From positions 1-64,000 of the forward strand of contig CALKBV010000007.1 of NCBI GenBank assembly GCA_937775265.1: a stretch of 64,000 bases of DNA, read 5' to 3'. This document shows, one piece after another, positions 45,409 through 53,492 of this stretch. The notes under the pieces were generated by a model. It searched no databases. It saw only the letters and a program-made list of their open reading frames with translations, and was not told the DNA's origin. Numbering within the stretch: position 1 is the first letter of the stretch; the number at the start of each line of letters is the position of its first letter. The translations under genes and the position numbers were made by a program. This stretch comes from an uncultured Pseudomonadales bacterium (GTDB lineage: Bacteria; Pseudomonadota; Gammaproteobacteria; Pseudomonadales; Azotimanducaceae).

Positions 45409-46233
45409 TCAACATTCGGCGATCAAAGGTTCCGGATTCAGATTGTACGCCTTTATCATCTCGTCGGCATAAGTGATCTTGCCTGTGATTTTTTTAGCAT
45501 CCCCGTGCACAAGTCGAAGACACGCTTCGGCCATATCTTCAACAGGCGTGACCCTGCTTTTTGACTCCTCTGTAATGAGATTGTGAAAAACTGCGCCAGG
45601 TGTTGCTATCAAACCTGGCGAGATGACATTAACACCAATGTTTTGATCATAAACCTCTGCTGCAAGCCCTGTCGTGAACCGTTCCAGTGCAGCCTTACAC
45701 ATGCCATAGACAATCCCGCCTTTCGAACCCGCATCAATCGGCGGGTGTATTGCCGCGTGAGATGAGACATTCACAATCCATCCGGACTGCCGTTGGATCA
45801 TGCCCGGCAAGATCATCTGAGAAAAATGAAACGGAGCAACAACCTGCACTTCCATCATCAGATCGTATCGCTTCTTAGAAAATTCAGGCGTCGACGCGTA
45901 ATAAGTTACCGCAGCATTGTTCACGAAAATATCGATGGATCCAAACGCTTTTTCTGTTTCGCGAACCAGGTTCTCACGATGTTCGCTAAGCGCCAGGTCC
46001 GATCTGACCGCCAGAGCCTCACCACCTGCCTCGTGAATATTACTAACAACAGAATTGATGCCGCCACTTAATTTGTGATCACCGTCTTCGAGCGTGCGGG
46101 CTGAAACGACCACCTTTGCGCCTTCTTGTGCATACCGATAGGCAATGGCTTCACCTATACCGCGGCTTGCACCTGTAACAACGGCCACTTTGCCAGCCAG
46201 CAAACCATCTTTTCTAACGATTGACGAACTCAT
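45409..46233 (-). CDS. Short-chain dehydrogenase/reductase (SDR)
   Basis: The 274-residue protein is a classical SDR: T-G-A-S-R-G-I-G at residues 20-27 for NAD(P), N-N-A-A in the middle, the catalytic serine in V-S-S-H-A, and Y-G-M-C-K as the Y-x-x-x-K pair. The presence of S-A-R-T after strand 2 suggests NADPH. It precedes the carotenoid oxygenase on the same strand with a 90-bp gap, so the two may be co-transcribed and act on the same compound. Substrate unknown. Confidence 0.9.
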   Translation of the reverse strand: MSSSIVRKDGLLAGKVAVVTGASRGIGEAIAYRYAQEGAKVVVSARTLEDGDHKLSGGINSVVSNIHEAGGEALAVRSDLALSEHRENLVRETEKAFGSIDIFVNNAAVTYYASTPEFSKKRYDLMMEVQVVAPFHFSQMILPGMIQRQSGWIVNVSSHAAIHPPIDAGSKGGIVYGMCKAALERFTTGLAAEVYDQNIGVNVISPGLIATPGAVFHNLITEESKSRVTPVEDMAEACLRLVHGDAKKITGKITYADEMIKAYNLNPEPLIAEC

Positions 46234-46318
46234 TCCATTGATCTCTTTTGGATTCAGCCTCTAGTTTACCCAATACGGGCGTTGCTTAATCGGATATTGC
46301 AATGAATGTGATCTGTAC

Positions 46319-46566
46319 TTGGAAGACTATCAGTCAATTATCGACATCATCTCCTTAACGATGGGCGCCTCCTGGGCGAGCGGCATCAATCTATATGCCG
46401 CACTCCTAATGCTAGGCATCGGTGGCGCAACCGGCACTCTGGATTTACCTGCCGGGCTTGAAACACTCGAGAACCCACTTGTCATCATGGCTGCCGGGGT
46501 CATGTAAATCTCGGAGTTTATCGTCGACAAGATTCCAGGCGTGGATACCACCTGGGATGCTGTTTA
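46319..46566 (+). pseudogene. DUF4126 membrane protein, broken by a stop and truncated
   Basis: The frame begins after a TTG with I-S-L-T-M-G-A-S-W-A-S-G-I-N-L-Y-A-A-L-L, the start of DUF4126 proteins. After G-V-M a TAA (46505) interrupts, and the same frame continues E-F-I-V-D-K-I-P-G-V-D-T-T-W-D-A-V before a TAG at 46564. About half of the family's usual length of 150-200 residues is present. A terminator follows directly. Confidence 0.75.
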
Positions 46567-46580
46567 GCCTGAAATTGGCG

Positions 46581-46606
46581 AAGGGCCAGACCTTCTGACC
46601 CTTTTT
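46581..46606 (+). terminator. Rho-independent terminator (plus strand)
   Basis: Stem aagggccag/ctgaccctt with one mismatch, loop acctt, followed by a T-run (ccctttttc). It lies at the end of the DUF4126 remnant and just before the convergent MBL gene's end. Confidence 0.7.
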
Positions 46607-46609
46607 CAG

Positions 46610-47572
46610 CTAATAAGTCCGTTTATGTGTAAGGCTCATATAGGCACGGTTAATAAATCCAATGTTATCCCCCATCTTCTCGTCGAAATCAGCTGTTGGT
46701 TTCGCCGCATAAACTTCTTTCAGTGACTTCCCTTCATCTATCAAGGCTATCATTCGATCCCGAATGATAGATAGCATTTCGATGTAGTCCGAGAGCGCCT
46801 TGTAGTCAGTAACCGGACCATGCCCCGGAATAACCACTGTATCTTCGTCGATGTTCAGAAGAGTCTGTTTGCAGAATTCAATAAGCCCTTCCAGTCCGCC
46901 GCCATTGCCTGCGTCGATAAACGGATAACCAGTATTGTTAAAGACATCCCCCAGGTGCACCGCATTTGAACCCTGGAAAATCACAGCGGTATCACCTGTC
47001 GTATGGGCGGGACCGAAGTGCATCAGATCAATAGTCTGTCCGTTCAAGTGAAACTGCATATCGTCATCAAATGTAATGTCTGGCCAAGCACTCTCAGGAT
47101 AAGCTTTCTGCTCATAGGCCGTAATGACCAGATTGATCACATGATCTGTTTTCATCATTTCACGTGAATTCTCATGGGCGATCAGCCAGGTACCTGCTGG
47201 ACCGAGCGCCAAGTTGCCTTCTGCGTGATCGAAGTGCCAATGGGTGGTTACCGCAAAGTCAATGCCATCGCCCCCCAGTTCACCTATGGCTTTTCTAATC
47301 CGCGGCATCACAACAGGGAGCTGGTCGTCAACAATGAACACACCATCTGCGCCAATGTTGACCGCAATATTCCCACCCAGGCCAAACAACACATAAAGAT
47401 CATCGGTAATCTTCTGGGTTTCGATCTCCACGTTCACGTCCCAGCTAAACTCCGACATAAGCGTATCAAGGTCCCTGATCTCCGGCAGGGGAGGACCATC
47501 ATGAGCCCAGCAACTCAGCGAAAAAAATAGTGTAACGAACGCAATAAAAGATACAGCGGGTATGTTTCTCAT
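46610..47572 (-). CDS. Exported metallo-beta-lactamase fold hydrolase
   Basis: The 320-residue protein starts at ATG 47572 with a signal peptide (ending S-C-W-A). The MBL zinc motif is T-H-W-H-F-D-H, followed by G-P-A-H-T-T-G-D, a histidine in V-H-L-G-D-V-F, and a late P-G-H-G-P. All metal ligands are present. It resembles the subclass B3-like/QuiP-like periplasmic hydrolases acting on lactones or esters. Further upstream in-frame starts would overlap the esterase gene and add unlike residues. It is the third gene of an apparent operon (LLM oxidoreductase, esterase, MBL). Confidence 0.87.
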   Translation of the reverse strand: MRNIPAVSFIAFVTLFFSLSCWAHDGPPLPEIRDLDTLMSEFSWDVNVEIETQKITDDLYVLFGLGGNIAVNIGADGVFIVDDQLPVVMPRIRKAIGELGGDGIDFAVTTHWHFDHAEGNLALGPAGTWLIAHENSREMMKTDHVINLVITAYEQKAYPESAWPDITFDDDMQFHLNGQTIDLMHFGPAHTTGDTAVIFQGSNAVHLGDVFNNTGYPFIDAGNGGGLEGLIEFCKQTLLNIDEDTVVIPGHGPVTDYKALSDYIEMLSIIRDRMIALIDEGKSLKEVYAAKPTADFDEKMGDNIGFINRAYMSLTHKRTY

Positions 47573-47597
47573 AGCATTACTCCAGACGTTTTTATTT

Positions 47598-48623
47598 TTA
47601 CTGTATAGCTTCATATAAATATGGCAACGAAATATCCATTCGATAGTCCACCGTCGAATGGTTATCCGGGAATTCTTCATACCGATGGTTAATGCCTAGC
47701 AACTGGAGCTTCCTGTTAAGTTGCCTAGCGCCATACACCAGGTTGTACTGATCTTTCGAGCCACAGTCTATAAATAACGCTTTCAGGCTTTTTAGATTCT
47801 GTTGGGCCTCCGCATGATCAACCATCCTGACAGGGTCCCAGGCAAGCCAGTTACTCCAACGTTCCTCAATCATTTCGCAAGTATCAGTCGTCACCGGCAG
47901 TCGAACGCCATAGGGCGAGTCAGGGTCGGGGTCATAACTCGCAGCCATGGCAAGCATCATCAGGTGATGAAACTCTGAGCCCTGGACCTTCTTGGCACTG
48001 TGAATTTTCTCAATGTAGGCGCGAATGTTATGACCATAGTTCGAGAGTGCGCGAAGGACCCCGGGGAAATCACCCCGGTAACACAGTTCAAAATCCAAGT
48101 CTCCCGAATGACAGGCAATGGCAGCCCAGGTGTCTGCCCGACGCAGTCCATGAACCAACGCCCCATAGCCCCCGGAGGATTTTCCGAAGATAGCCCGGTG
48201 GTCACGGCCCCGCCTGATTCTAAATCGGTTCTCTAGTACCGGAACCATTTCATCGCACAGGAAATCCTCCCAGTTACCCATTGCTGCTGAGTTAATGTAC
48301 TGATTGCCGCCAAGGGTCGTAAAACAGTCGGGGAACGCCAAGATAACCGGGCCCATAGCACCACTGGCAATCAGCCTGTCCACTTGTTGTGGCACGTTTT
48401 CCTGAAACGCTTTCCATCCCACATGGCCAAAGCCGCTACCAGTGAACCCGACAATATCGACCATCATCGGGTAGTCGTCTGTCGTTTGGTCATAACCTTC
48501 CGGCAGATATACCGCCACGCTGCGGTCTGTTGGGTCTCCCAACAGGTTGTTTTTCAGCGCTTCAGAATGAACCTCAATGACCTCAATTCTGCCCCTGGGT
48601 CTGGCAAAGGGATGCGTTGGCAA
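47598..48623 (-). CDS. Esterase of the EsteraseD/enterochelin-esterase-like family
   Basis: The 341-residue alpha/beta hydrolase has the nucleophile elbow I-F-G-K-S-S-G-G-Y-G, an oxyanion region near V-D-I-V-G-F-T-G-S-G, the aspartate in I-D-C-G-S-K-D-Q-Y, and the histidine in P-D-N-H-S-T-V. The V-Y-L-P-E-G-Y opening is typical of feruloyl/enterochelin-esterase-like enzymes. No signal peptide. It starts 10 bp after the LLM gene and ends 25 bp before the MBL gene, on the same strand. It likely hydrolyses an ester or lactone from the same pathway. Confidence 0.85.
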   Translation of the reverse strand: MPTHPFARPRGRIEVIEVHSEALKNNLLGDPTDRSVAVYLPEGYDQTTDDYPMMVDIVGFTGSGFGHVGWKAFQENVPQQVDRLIASGAMGPVILAFPDCFTTLGGNQYINSAAMGNWEDFLCDEMVPVLENRFRIRRGRDHRAIFGKSSGGYGALVHGLRRADTWAAIACHSGDLDFELCYRGDFPGVLRALSNYGHNIRAYIEKIHSAKKVQGSEFHHLMMLAMAASYDPDPDSPYGVRLPVTTDTCEMIEERWSNWLAWDPVRMVDHAEAQQNLKSLKALFIDCGSKDQYNLVYGARQLNRKLQLLGINHRYEEFPDNHSTVDYRMDISLPYLYEAIQ

Positions 48624-48633
48624 TCTTTACTCC

Positions 48634-49548
48634 TTAATCGAATCGTTGGTGTAGTGCATCGTGTACATCGGCAACCTGCTCAACAAGTTCTTCTACGGAA
48701 CGCGCCCCAGCCTGAAAGATAGCAGTCATGTTGATGGCCATCCATTCAAAACCAAAGCCCTGGATTCGTTCTGCTGCGGCGAAGATCCTTTCCTTGTCTG
48801 CATAAAAACCCTTACCCGCATCATCACGTGGCGGTGTGTCCAGCATCATCTGGAATCCAATGCTACTAGCGTCACGACCGGCTGCTTCCGCGTACTCCAG
48901 AATCTTTGATTTTGACGCAACAACCTGTTCATCACGCATCTGGGAGATCGCCAGCCAGCCATCACCCAGTTCACCCGTCCTTTTCATCGCGGCCTCTGCA
49001 GACCCGCCAATCCAGATGGGTAAAGCCCCACCCTGGGGCGGTTTCGGTTCCATCGCAATCGCCTCAAACTGGTAGAAGTCACTGCTCGCACTAACACTTT
49101 CTTCAGACCAGTATCGTCGAAGCAAATTGATTGCTTCATCCATACGTCGACCGCGATTTCCGAACGCCTCCCCAAGGGCTTCGTATTCGGATTCCTGCCA
49201 GCCAACTCCGACACCGAGCCTGACCCGGCCACCTGACAACGTGTCCAGCGTGCTGACCTGTTTTGCCGTTAGTGTGGGATTGCGCTGAGGCAATACCAGA
49301 ACCTCGGTACCAAGACCGATACGATCAGTTGCCGCGGCAATAAACGACAACATAACGATCGCTTCCATTATTGGCATCTGCGGTGGGTACATGGGCGCTG
49401 CACGTGTGTCAGTGGGATGACCCATGACCACATGATCAAACATATCCAGTTGATCAAAGCCTATTTGCTCAACTGCCTGAGCCAACTTGATGATGCCCTC
49501 CGGACCCCATCTGTAGCTTACCGAGGGAAACTCTACCGACAACTTCAT
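48634..49548 (-). CDS. LLM class flavin-dependent oxidoreductase
   Basis: The 304-residue TIM-barrel protein is of the luciferase-like (LLM) family: F-D-Q-L-D-M-F-D-H-V near residue 35, R-I-G-L-G-T-E-V-L-V-L-P-Q-R-N-P after strand 3, L-S-G-G-R-V-R-L-G-V-G-V-G-W in the middle, and P-I-W-I-G-G-S-A. The Q-R-N-P loop and length match the F420-dependent group, although many bacterial members use FMN. First gene of the operon with the esterase and the MBL hydrolase. It would oxidise or monooxygenate the compound later hydrolysed. Confidence 0.87.
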   Translation of the reverse strand: MKLSVEFPSVSYRWGPEGIIKLAQAVEQIGFDQLDMFDHVVMGHPTDTRAAPMYPPQMPIMEAIVMLSFIAAATDRIGLGTEVLVLPQRNPTLTAKQVSTLDTLSGGRVRLGVGVGWQESEYEALGEAFGNRGRRMDEAINLLRRYWSEESVSASSDFYQFEAIAMEPKPPQGGALPIWIGGSAEAAMKRTGELGDGWLAISQMRDEQVVASKSKILEYAEAAGRDASSIGFQMMLDTPPRDDAGKGFYADKERIFAAAERIQGFGFEWMAINMTAIFQAGARSVEELVEQVADVHDALHQRFD

Positions 49549-49650
49549 TTAAACAATCCAGTCTGACTTAATGCTCTAGCATACCAAACTCCCGATTTGA
49601 TGATATTGTGACTTTCCATCCTCATAAAAACCTCTAAAAAGGACATCATT

Positions 49651-50850
49651 ATGCTGAGCCTATCCATCCCCGAACACGTAGAACCCATCCGCCAAAAAGT
49701 CCTGAACTTTATTGAACAAGAGATTTATCCGGTCGAAGCAGAACTCCTTGCGGACAAGGTCAGCAGTCGACGCGGAGAGCTCATGAAAGGCCTCATGCAA
49801 AAGGCCAAAGACCAGGGTTTATGGGCCCTGGGTCACCCAGAGGAAATCGGCGGCGGCGGCCTGCCTTTCATGGACTACGTTTTCGTCAATGAGGTCGTCG
49901 GCCGCTCAGAAATCGCCACCGTTGCCCTTGGCACGCATTCGCTACAGGACTCGATCATGTTGCACCGCTACGCTAATGATAAGTGGCGCAACAAATACCT
50001 GGAACCCCTGGTTGCCGGTGAAGTATTTCCAAGTTTTGGCATGACCGAGCCTGCCGTTGCAAGTTCAGACCCGACACAACTGCAGACCAAGGCAGAACTT
50101 GAGGGTGATGAATGGGTGATCAACGGCCGCAAGTGGTTCACCTCTGGTGCTGGAAACGCTGCCTATACTACCGCTATGGTTCGAACAGAGTTTGATGTCC
50201 CTGACCACTCCGCTTTCTCGATGATAGTCGTGCCGACCGACACCCCGGGATATAACATTATTCGAGATGTGAAGGTCATGGGCCAGGCAGATGGTCACTA
50301 CGAGGTCGCCTATGACAACGTGCGTGTGCCCAAGGAGAACTTGCTTGGTCCACGCGGCCAGGGATTCAAGATAGCCCAGGACAGACTGGGCCCGGGAAGA
50401 ATCTTCCACTGCATGCGGTGGCTCGGCCAGGCACAGCGGGCATTCGATCTCATGTGCGACCGGGCAAACAACCGTGTTGCCTTTGGCAAAAACCTTGGTG
50501 AACACCAGCAGATACAAAAGTTTATTTTCGACACCGCCGCTGAAATTCAGGCATCAAGGCTCCTCACCCTGCATGCAGCACAAAAAATAGATCAGGGCGA
50601 CGAGGCCAGAATCGAGATTGGTTTGATCAAGGTATTCGGTGCAAAAATGCTACACAACTCCATTGACCGCGCGATACAGGTTCACGGCGCACTGGGCGTA
50701 ACCGAAGATACACCACTAGAACGCATGTATCGGCACGCCCGATATGCACGGATTTACGACGGCGCCGATGAGGTCCATGTAATGACCACGGCCAAACGTA
50801 TTCTCCGGGTCTATAACGACGGTGCAAAATTCGACTTTGGCCTGCGGTAG
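49651..50850 (+). CDS. Acyl-CoA dehydrogenase
   Basis: The 399-residue flavoenzyme has the three-domain acyl-CoA dehydrogenase layout. F-G-M-T-E-P near residue 130, W-F-T-S-G-A-G in the beta domain, and the C-terminal Q-V-H-G-A-L-G-V and Y-D-G-A-D-E-V-H contact FAD and substrate. The last motif is a D-E-V-H variant of the common T-N-E-I. This group often acts on branched or longer chains and is found with aminoglycoside-kinase-like enzymes elsewhere. The start ATG at 49651 follows aaaaagga. It is divergent from the LLM operon by 102 bp, which suggests shared regulation. Confidence 0.92.
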   Translation: MLSLSIPEHVEPIRQKVLNFIEQEIYPVEAELLADKVSSRRGELMKGLMQKAKDQGLWALGHPEEIGGGGLPFMDYVFVNEVVGRSEIATVALGTHSLQDSIMLHRYANDKWRNKYLEPLVAGEVFPSFGMTEPAVASSDPTQLQTKAELEGDEWVINGRKWFTSGAGNAAYTTAMVRTEFDVPDHSAFSMIVVPTDTPGYNIIRDVKVMGQADGHYEVAYDNVRVPKENLLGPRGQGFKIAQDRLGPGRIFHCMRWLGQAQRAFDLMCDRANNRVAFGKNLGEHQQIQKFIFDTAAEIQASRLLTLHAAQKIDQGDEARIEIGLIKVFGAKMLHNSIDRAIQVHGALGVTEDTPLERMYRHARYARIYDGADEVHVMTTAKRILRVYNDGAKFDFGLR

Positions 50851-50980
50851 GAATGCACATGCAAGAGGCATTAGCGGTCAGGTTTTAATTCTCTTTCCGC
50901 TCGCCTTTTGCAGCCATTGCATTCTACTGGCTGCGACGTTCACCGCTATTCAAGGACGTGAAGTTAGAACTTAGGCCTCT

Positions 50981-51190
50981 ATGGCCAGAGAATATCTTTG
51001 GCAGACGGAGGAAGCTGGCCTCCCCTCTGAACAATTTAAAGCAAGCGCTGAACAATTTAAGCTAGCCGCAGGACTGGATTACAGCAAAGAGAAAGTCGGA
51101 CTGAAGATGCCGGAAGAGCCGTGGGAGATTTCCAACTCAGAAGTGCTCTCCGTGATTACGGAGAGCAGGTTGCGGGAAGTTCAGACCTAG
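50981..51190 (+). CDS. Small hypothetical protein, 69 residues
   Basis: I do not recognise it. It is charged and helical, with a short internal repeat (E-Q-F-K-A-S-A-E-Q-F-K, from a duplicated gaacaatttaa). An inverted repeat tgctctccgt/acggagagca (51144-51167) lies in its 3' end. It may be a remnant downstream of the acyl-CoA dehydrogenase gene. The rest of 50851-50980 is empty. Confidence 0.3.
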   Translation: MAREYLWQTEEAGLPSEQFKASAEQFKLAAGLDYSKEKVGLKMPEEPWEISNSEVLSVITESRLREVQT

Positions 51191-51230
51191 CGGTGTTAAC
51201 GACAATAACTTGCGCGGCACTAACACCGCT
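51189..51230. terminator. Inverted repeat between convergent genes
   Basis: Perfect 10-bp arms agcggtgtta (51189-51198) and taacaccgct (51221-51230) with a 22-nt spacer, placed between the ends of a plus-strand ORF and the minus-strand redoxin gene. There is no T-run, so it is only a possible transcript-end structure. Confidence 0.35.
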
Positions 51231-51256
51231 GAATCTTGATCCACCATCGACTTCGG

Positions 51257-52390
51257 CTAGAGATCCAATGGACGGTAATACTCGCGGCCCTGGCTAACGT
51301 AATCCCCCATTAACTGCATAAAGGTTTCACCGGCAGAGCCTTCCTCTGTCAGAGTCAGGTTCTGGCGAATAAAGTTAACGCTGTCGGGATTCAACTCTCG
51401 AGCCATTTGCCAATAGACTTCGGCCTTTTCTTTTCGTCCGTGTACGCGAAACAGGTTCGCAAGTCGAAAAGCAGCGTCTGCTTTCAGCTGATCAAAACTG
51501 TGTCCTCGAATATTACCGGTCACCTCCTCTGCAGACTGAACAAACTCGCTATCGGCGCCTTTCGTTACCCAGTCCTTCAAAGCGGGCGTGTAAACATCAT
51601 TACCAAAAGTAATAGCCTGCTCGCCTTCTCCGATTGCATGGGTCTTGGAATAGGTGCCCTCGTCAATCCGAACGATCCTGCCCTGTTCATCGACCCAGGC
51701 AGATGAGGGAACGTTCACAAAGTTAAACGCACTACTGATAATGTGGTCTACATCCACGACCTGGATATAGGTTGGATTGGCCGCATCAAAAATTGGCCCG
51801 GCGACCGCTTCACCACCGACGTCCTCGGCCGCACAGATAATAACAAAATCGGGATCGTTGATTTCTTCATAGACTTGTTGCCACACGGGCACATCAAGAA
51901 AGCATCCTCACCACGATGACCACGTCACGATCAACGCTTTTTTACCTTTAAGGTCTGCCATCCTGACCACATTGCCTTTCCGATCAGTGACTTCGAACTC
52001 CGGTGCCATGGCATCGACCATCATGTTTCGTCGTTTCGCCGGTATCTCGGCAAAACTCCACACACCGGCTTCACGATCAACCACACAGGGCTGCTCGAGC
52101 AGGCCGGCAAACGCCGTCAAATCAAACCATTGTTCACCCTCAACCGTCGGTAACAGCTCGTCATTCAGCGGAATGCACATGTCTGCGTAACAGGCGCCCT
52201 CTGGTTTCAGCTCAAATCCGTTGATACGACCAAGGTCTTCCGGCTTAATCAATAAATTGTCGCCGTCGCCTGTTTCAGAAAGGGTAATGGTCCTGCCCTG
52301 ATACAGTACAGTGGCACTGCCGTTTGGATGTATCGGTGTTTCTTGAAACGGGTGTCGAAGCTCCGGGTATGCCATAAAGGCTTCAGCCAT
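51257..52390 (-). CDS. Redoxin-domain protein with in-frame UGA at the redox site: candidate selenoprotein
   Basis: The frame is continuous over 377 residues apart from one TGA (51908-51910), residue 161. Before it lies a redoxin domain start (A-P-E-F-E-V-T-D-R-K-G-N, A-D-L-K-G-K-K-A-L-I-V-T-W-S-S-W). After it G-C-F-L-D-V-P-V-W-Q-Q-V-Y-E continues the thioredoxin fold, then the cis-proline strand (F-V-N-V-P-S-S-A-W-V-D-E-Q-G-R-I-V-R) and a TPR-like C-terminal helix pair. In Cys relatives of this fold a cysteine would sit at residue 161 (W-x-x-W-C-G-C), so the active site reads Sec-Gly-Cys. I recall thioredoxin-fold (seleno)proteins with a W-x-x-x-U-G-C motif but cannot check. The aaggagaa ribosome site 6-7 bases before the ATG and 371 undamaged codons argue against decay. 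If UGA is read as stop, the result is two useless halves. Confidence 0.75.
51874..51898 (-). promoter_or_regulatory. Putative bacterial SECIS stem-loop
   Basis: On the mRNA (minus strand), nine bases after the UGA, CUUG pairs with CAAG and, after a small asymmetric bulge, UGCC pairs with GGCA, leaving a 5-nt apical loop CGUGU. The loop begins 20 nt after the UGA and has G at its second position. Bacterial SECIS elements recognised by SelB have a stem-loop directly downstream of UGA with the loop about 16-37 nt away and a G in the first two loop bases, so this fits. Energy was not computed. Confidence 0.55.
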
Positions 52391-52476
52391 GTGTGTTCTC
52401 CTTATCCAGAATTAAGGGGTGTTGAATTAAACGTATGAACCCCATATAACGTTACTTTGAAAATTTTCACTCAAAC

Positions 52477-52758
52477 TCAACCATAAAAACACAGGTAGGC
52501 AGTATCAACAGGAACCTGTAGCTGGAACTTACTATCACCTGGCACATGAAACTCAGCGCCCTCTTTAAATGATTGCCAATCGCTGTTCCCAGGCAACTTG
52601 ACGTTCAATTCACCCACCACCACTTGCATCAGTTCCGGCGCATCTGCGCCAAATTCATATTCGCCCTTTGCCATAACGCCTATAGTGACTGGCTTGTCAT
52701 GGCCCTGCAATGCCAAAGACTGAACATTACCGTTGAAGTATTCGTTGTGTGTGATCAT
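52477..52758 (-). CDS. ppnP: Pyrimidine/purine nucleoside phosphorylase PpnP (YaiE family)
   Basis: The 93-residue cupin matches PpnP/DUF1255: Y-F-x-G-x-V-Q-S-L near residue 8, G-V-M-A-K-G-E-Y-E-F-G in strand 3, and a final F-x-V-P-G-D-S-K-F-Q-L-Q-V with Y-L-C-F-Y-G. Length equals the family norm (about 94). The enzyme splits nucleosides to base and ribose-1-phosphate. It lies 86 bp upstream of the redoxin gene on the same strand. Start ATG 52758 preceded by aggagttcaacc. Confidence 0.92.
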   Translation of the reverse strand: MITHNEYFNGNVQSLALQGHDKPVTIGVMAKGEYEFGADAPELMQVVVGELNVKLPGNSDWQSFKEGAEFHVPGDSKFQLQVPVDTAYLCFYG

Positions 52759-52891
52759 GGGTTGAACTCCTGTTAGGTTTGATTGCCACCAAACTCAGGT
52801 CGCGAGTTGGCCAATATCCTTATTAGAGGATTTTCTCACGCCCAACAAGCCAACACCAATCATCAATATTATACCGAGGTTGCTTGCTGAC

Positions 52892-52925
52892 AAAAAAAAG
52901 CGAGCTCATCTGACCTCGCTTTTTG
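52892..52925 (-). terminator. Rho-independent terminator (minus strand)
   Basis: Stem gcgag/ctcgc extended by A:T pairs, with a T-run on the minus strand (eight A on the plus strand at 52892-52899). The plus-strand side also ends in five T, so it could act both ways. It ends transcription of the DUF454-like gene. Confidence 0.85.
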
Positions 52926-52947
52926 TTAGCTCGATTTCTTTTCGAAT

Positions 52948-53268
52948 TCAGGACAGCAGCTTCTTCACTCCGACACTGATTTTCCGCACACCAACTGCTG
53001 CACCCTGAATAATCATTAAAAAAGTCAACTGAAGTTGCTCGACCACCGTCGCTGCACCTACCTGATCCATGCGAGTCTGGAAGCTGCGCAACGTCGGGTT
53101 TTCATCGACCAGTTGCTTTACCCGGGATGAACCGCGGCCCAACATATAAAGAGCCCCCGCTAAAAAGAGGACACCCGGAAGAATTGGTACTATCAAACCC
53201 ACAACACCCATCACCAGGCATATAATACCCAGCGTCAGGTAAAAAAGTTTTTCTGCGCCACTAACCAT
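52948..53268 (-). CDS. DUF454/YbaN-like inner-membrane protein
   Basis: The 106-residue protein has two tight hydrophobic helices (residues 8-25 and 29-43) joined as G-V-V-G-L-I-V-P-I-L-P-G-V-L-F-L-A-G-A, close to the DUF454 pattern G-x-x-G-x-x-x-P-x-L-P-x-x-x-F. The C-terminal third is amphipathic rather than the usual short tail. Function unknown. It is followed directly by a strong terminator. The 224-bp gap to the FadB-like gene holds nothing notable. Confidence 0.65.
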   Translation of the reverse strand: MVSGAEKLFYLTLGIICLVMGVVGLIVPILPGVLFLAGALYMLGRGSSRVKQLVDENPTLRSFQTRMDQVGAATVVEQLQLTFLMIIQGAAVGVRKISVGVKKLLS

Positions 53269-53492
53269 TGTTTCTATCTCATCTGATTACTTGGACGTTA
53301 GAGTGCAGAATCCGTGCCAAACGCCCAGAGGCCTCATATGTCATTGATAATTATAGCATTATTTTTGACTTTCACGAGAACTGTGAAAGCCTGATAATTA
53401 AAAGCGCGACAATGTGGTGAGAAATACCACCACTCGACACAAACCCCGATCCGGAAACCGGGATCTGCAATCCAATTAATCACATGCCAAAA

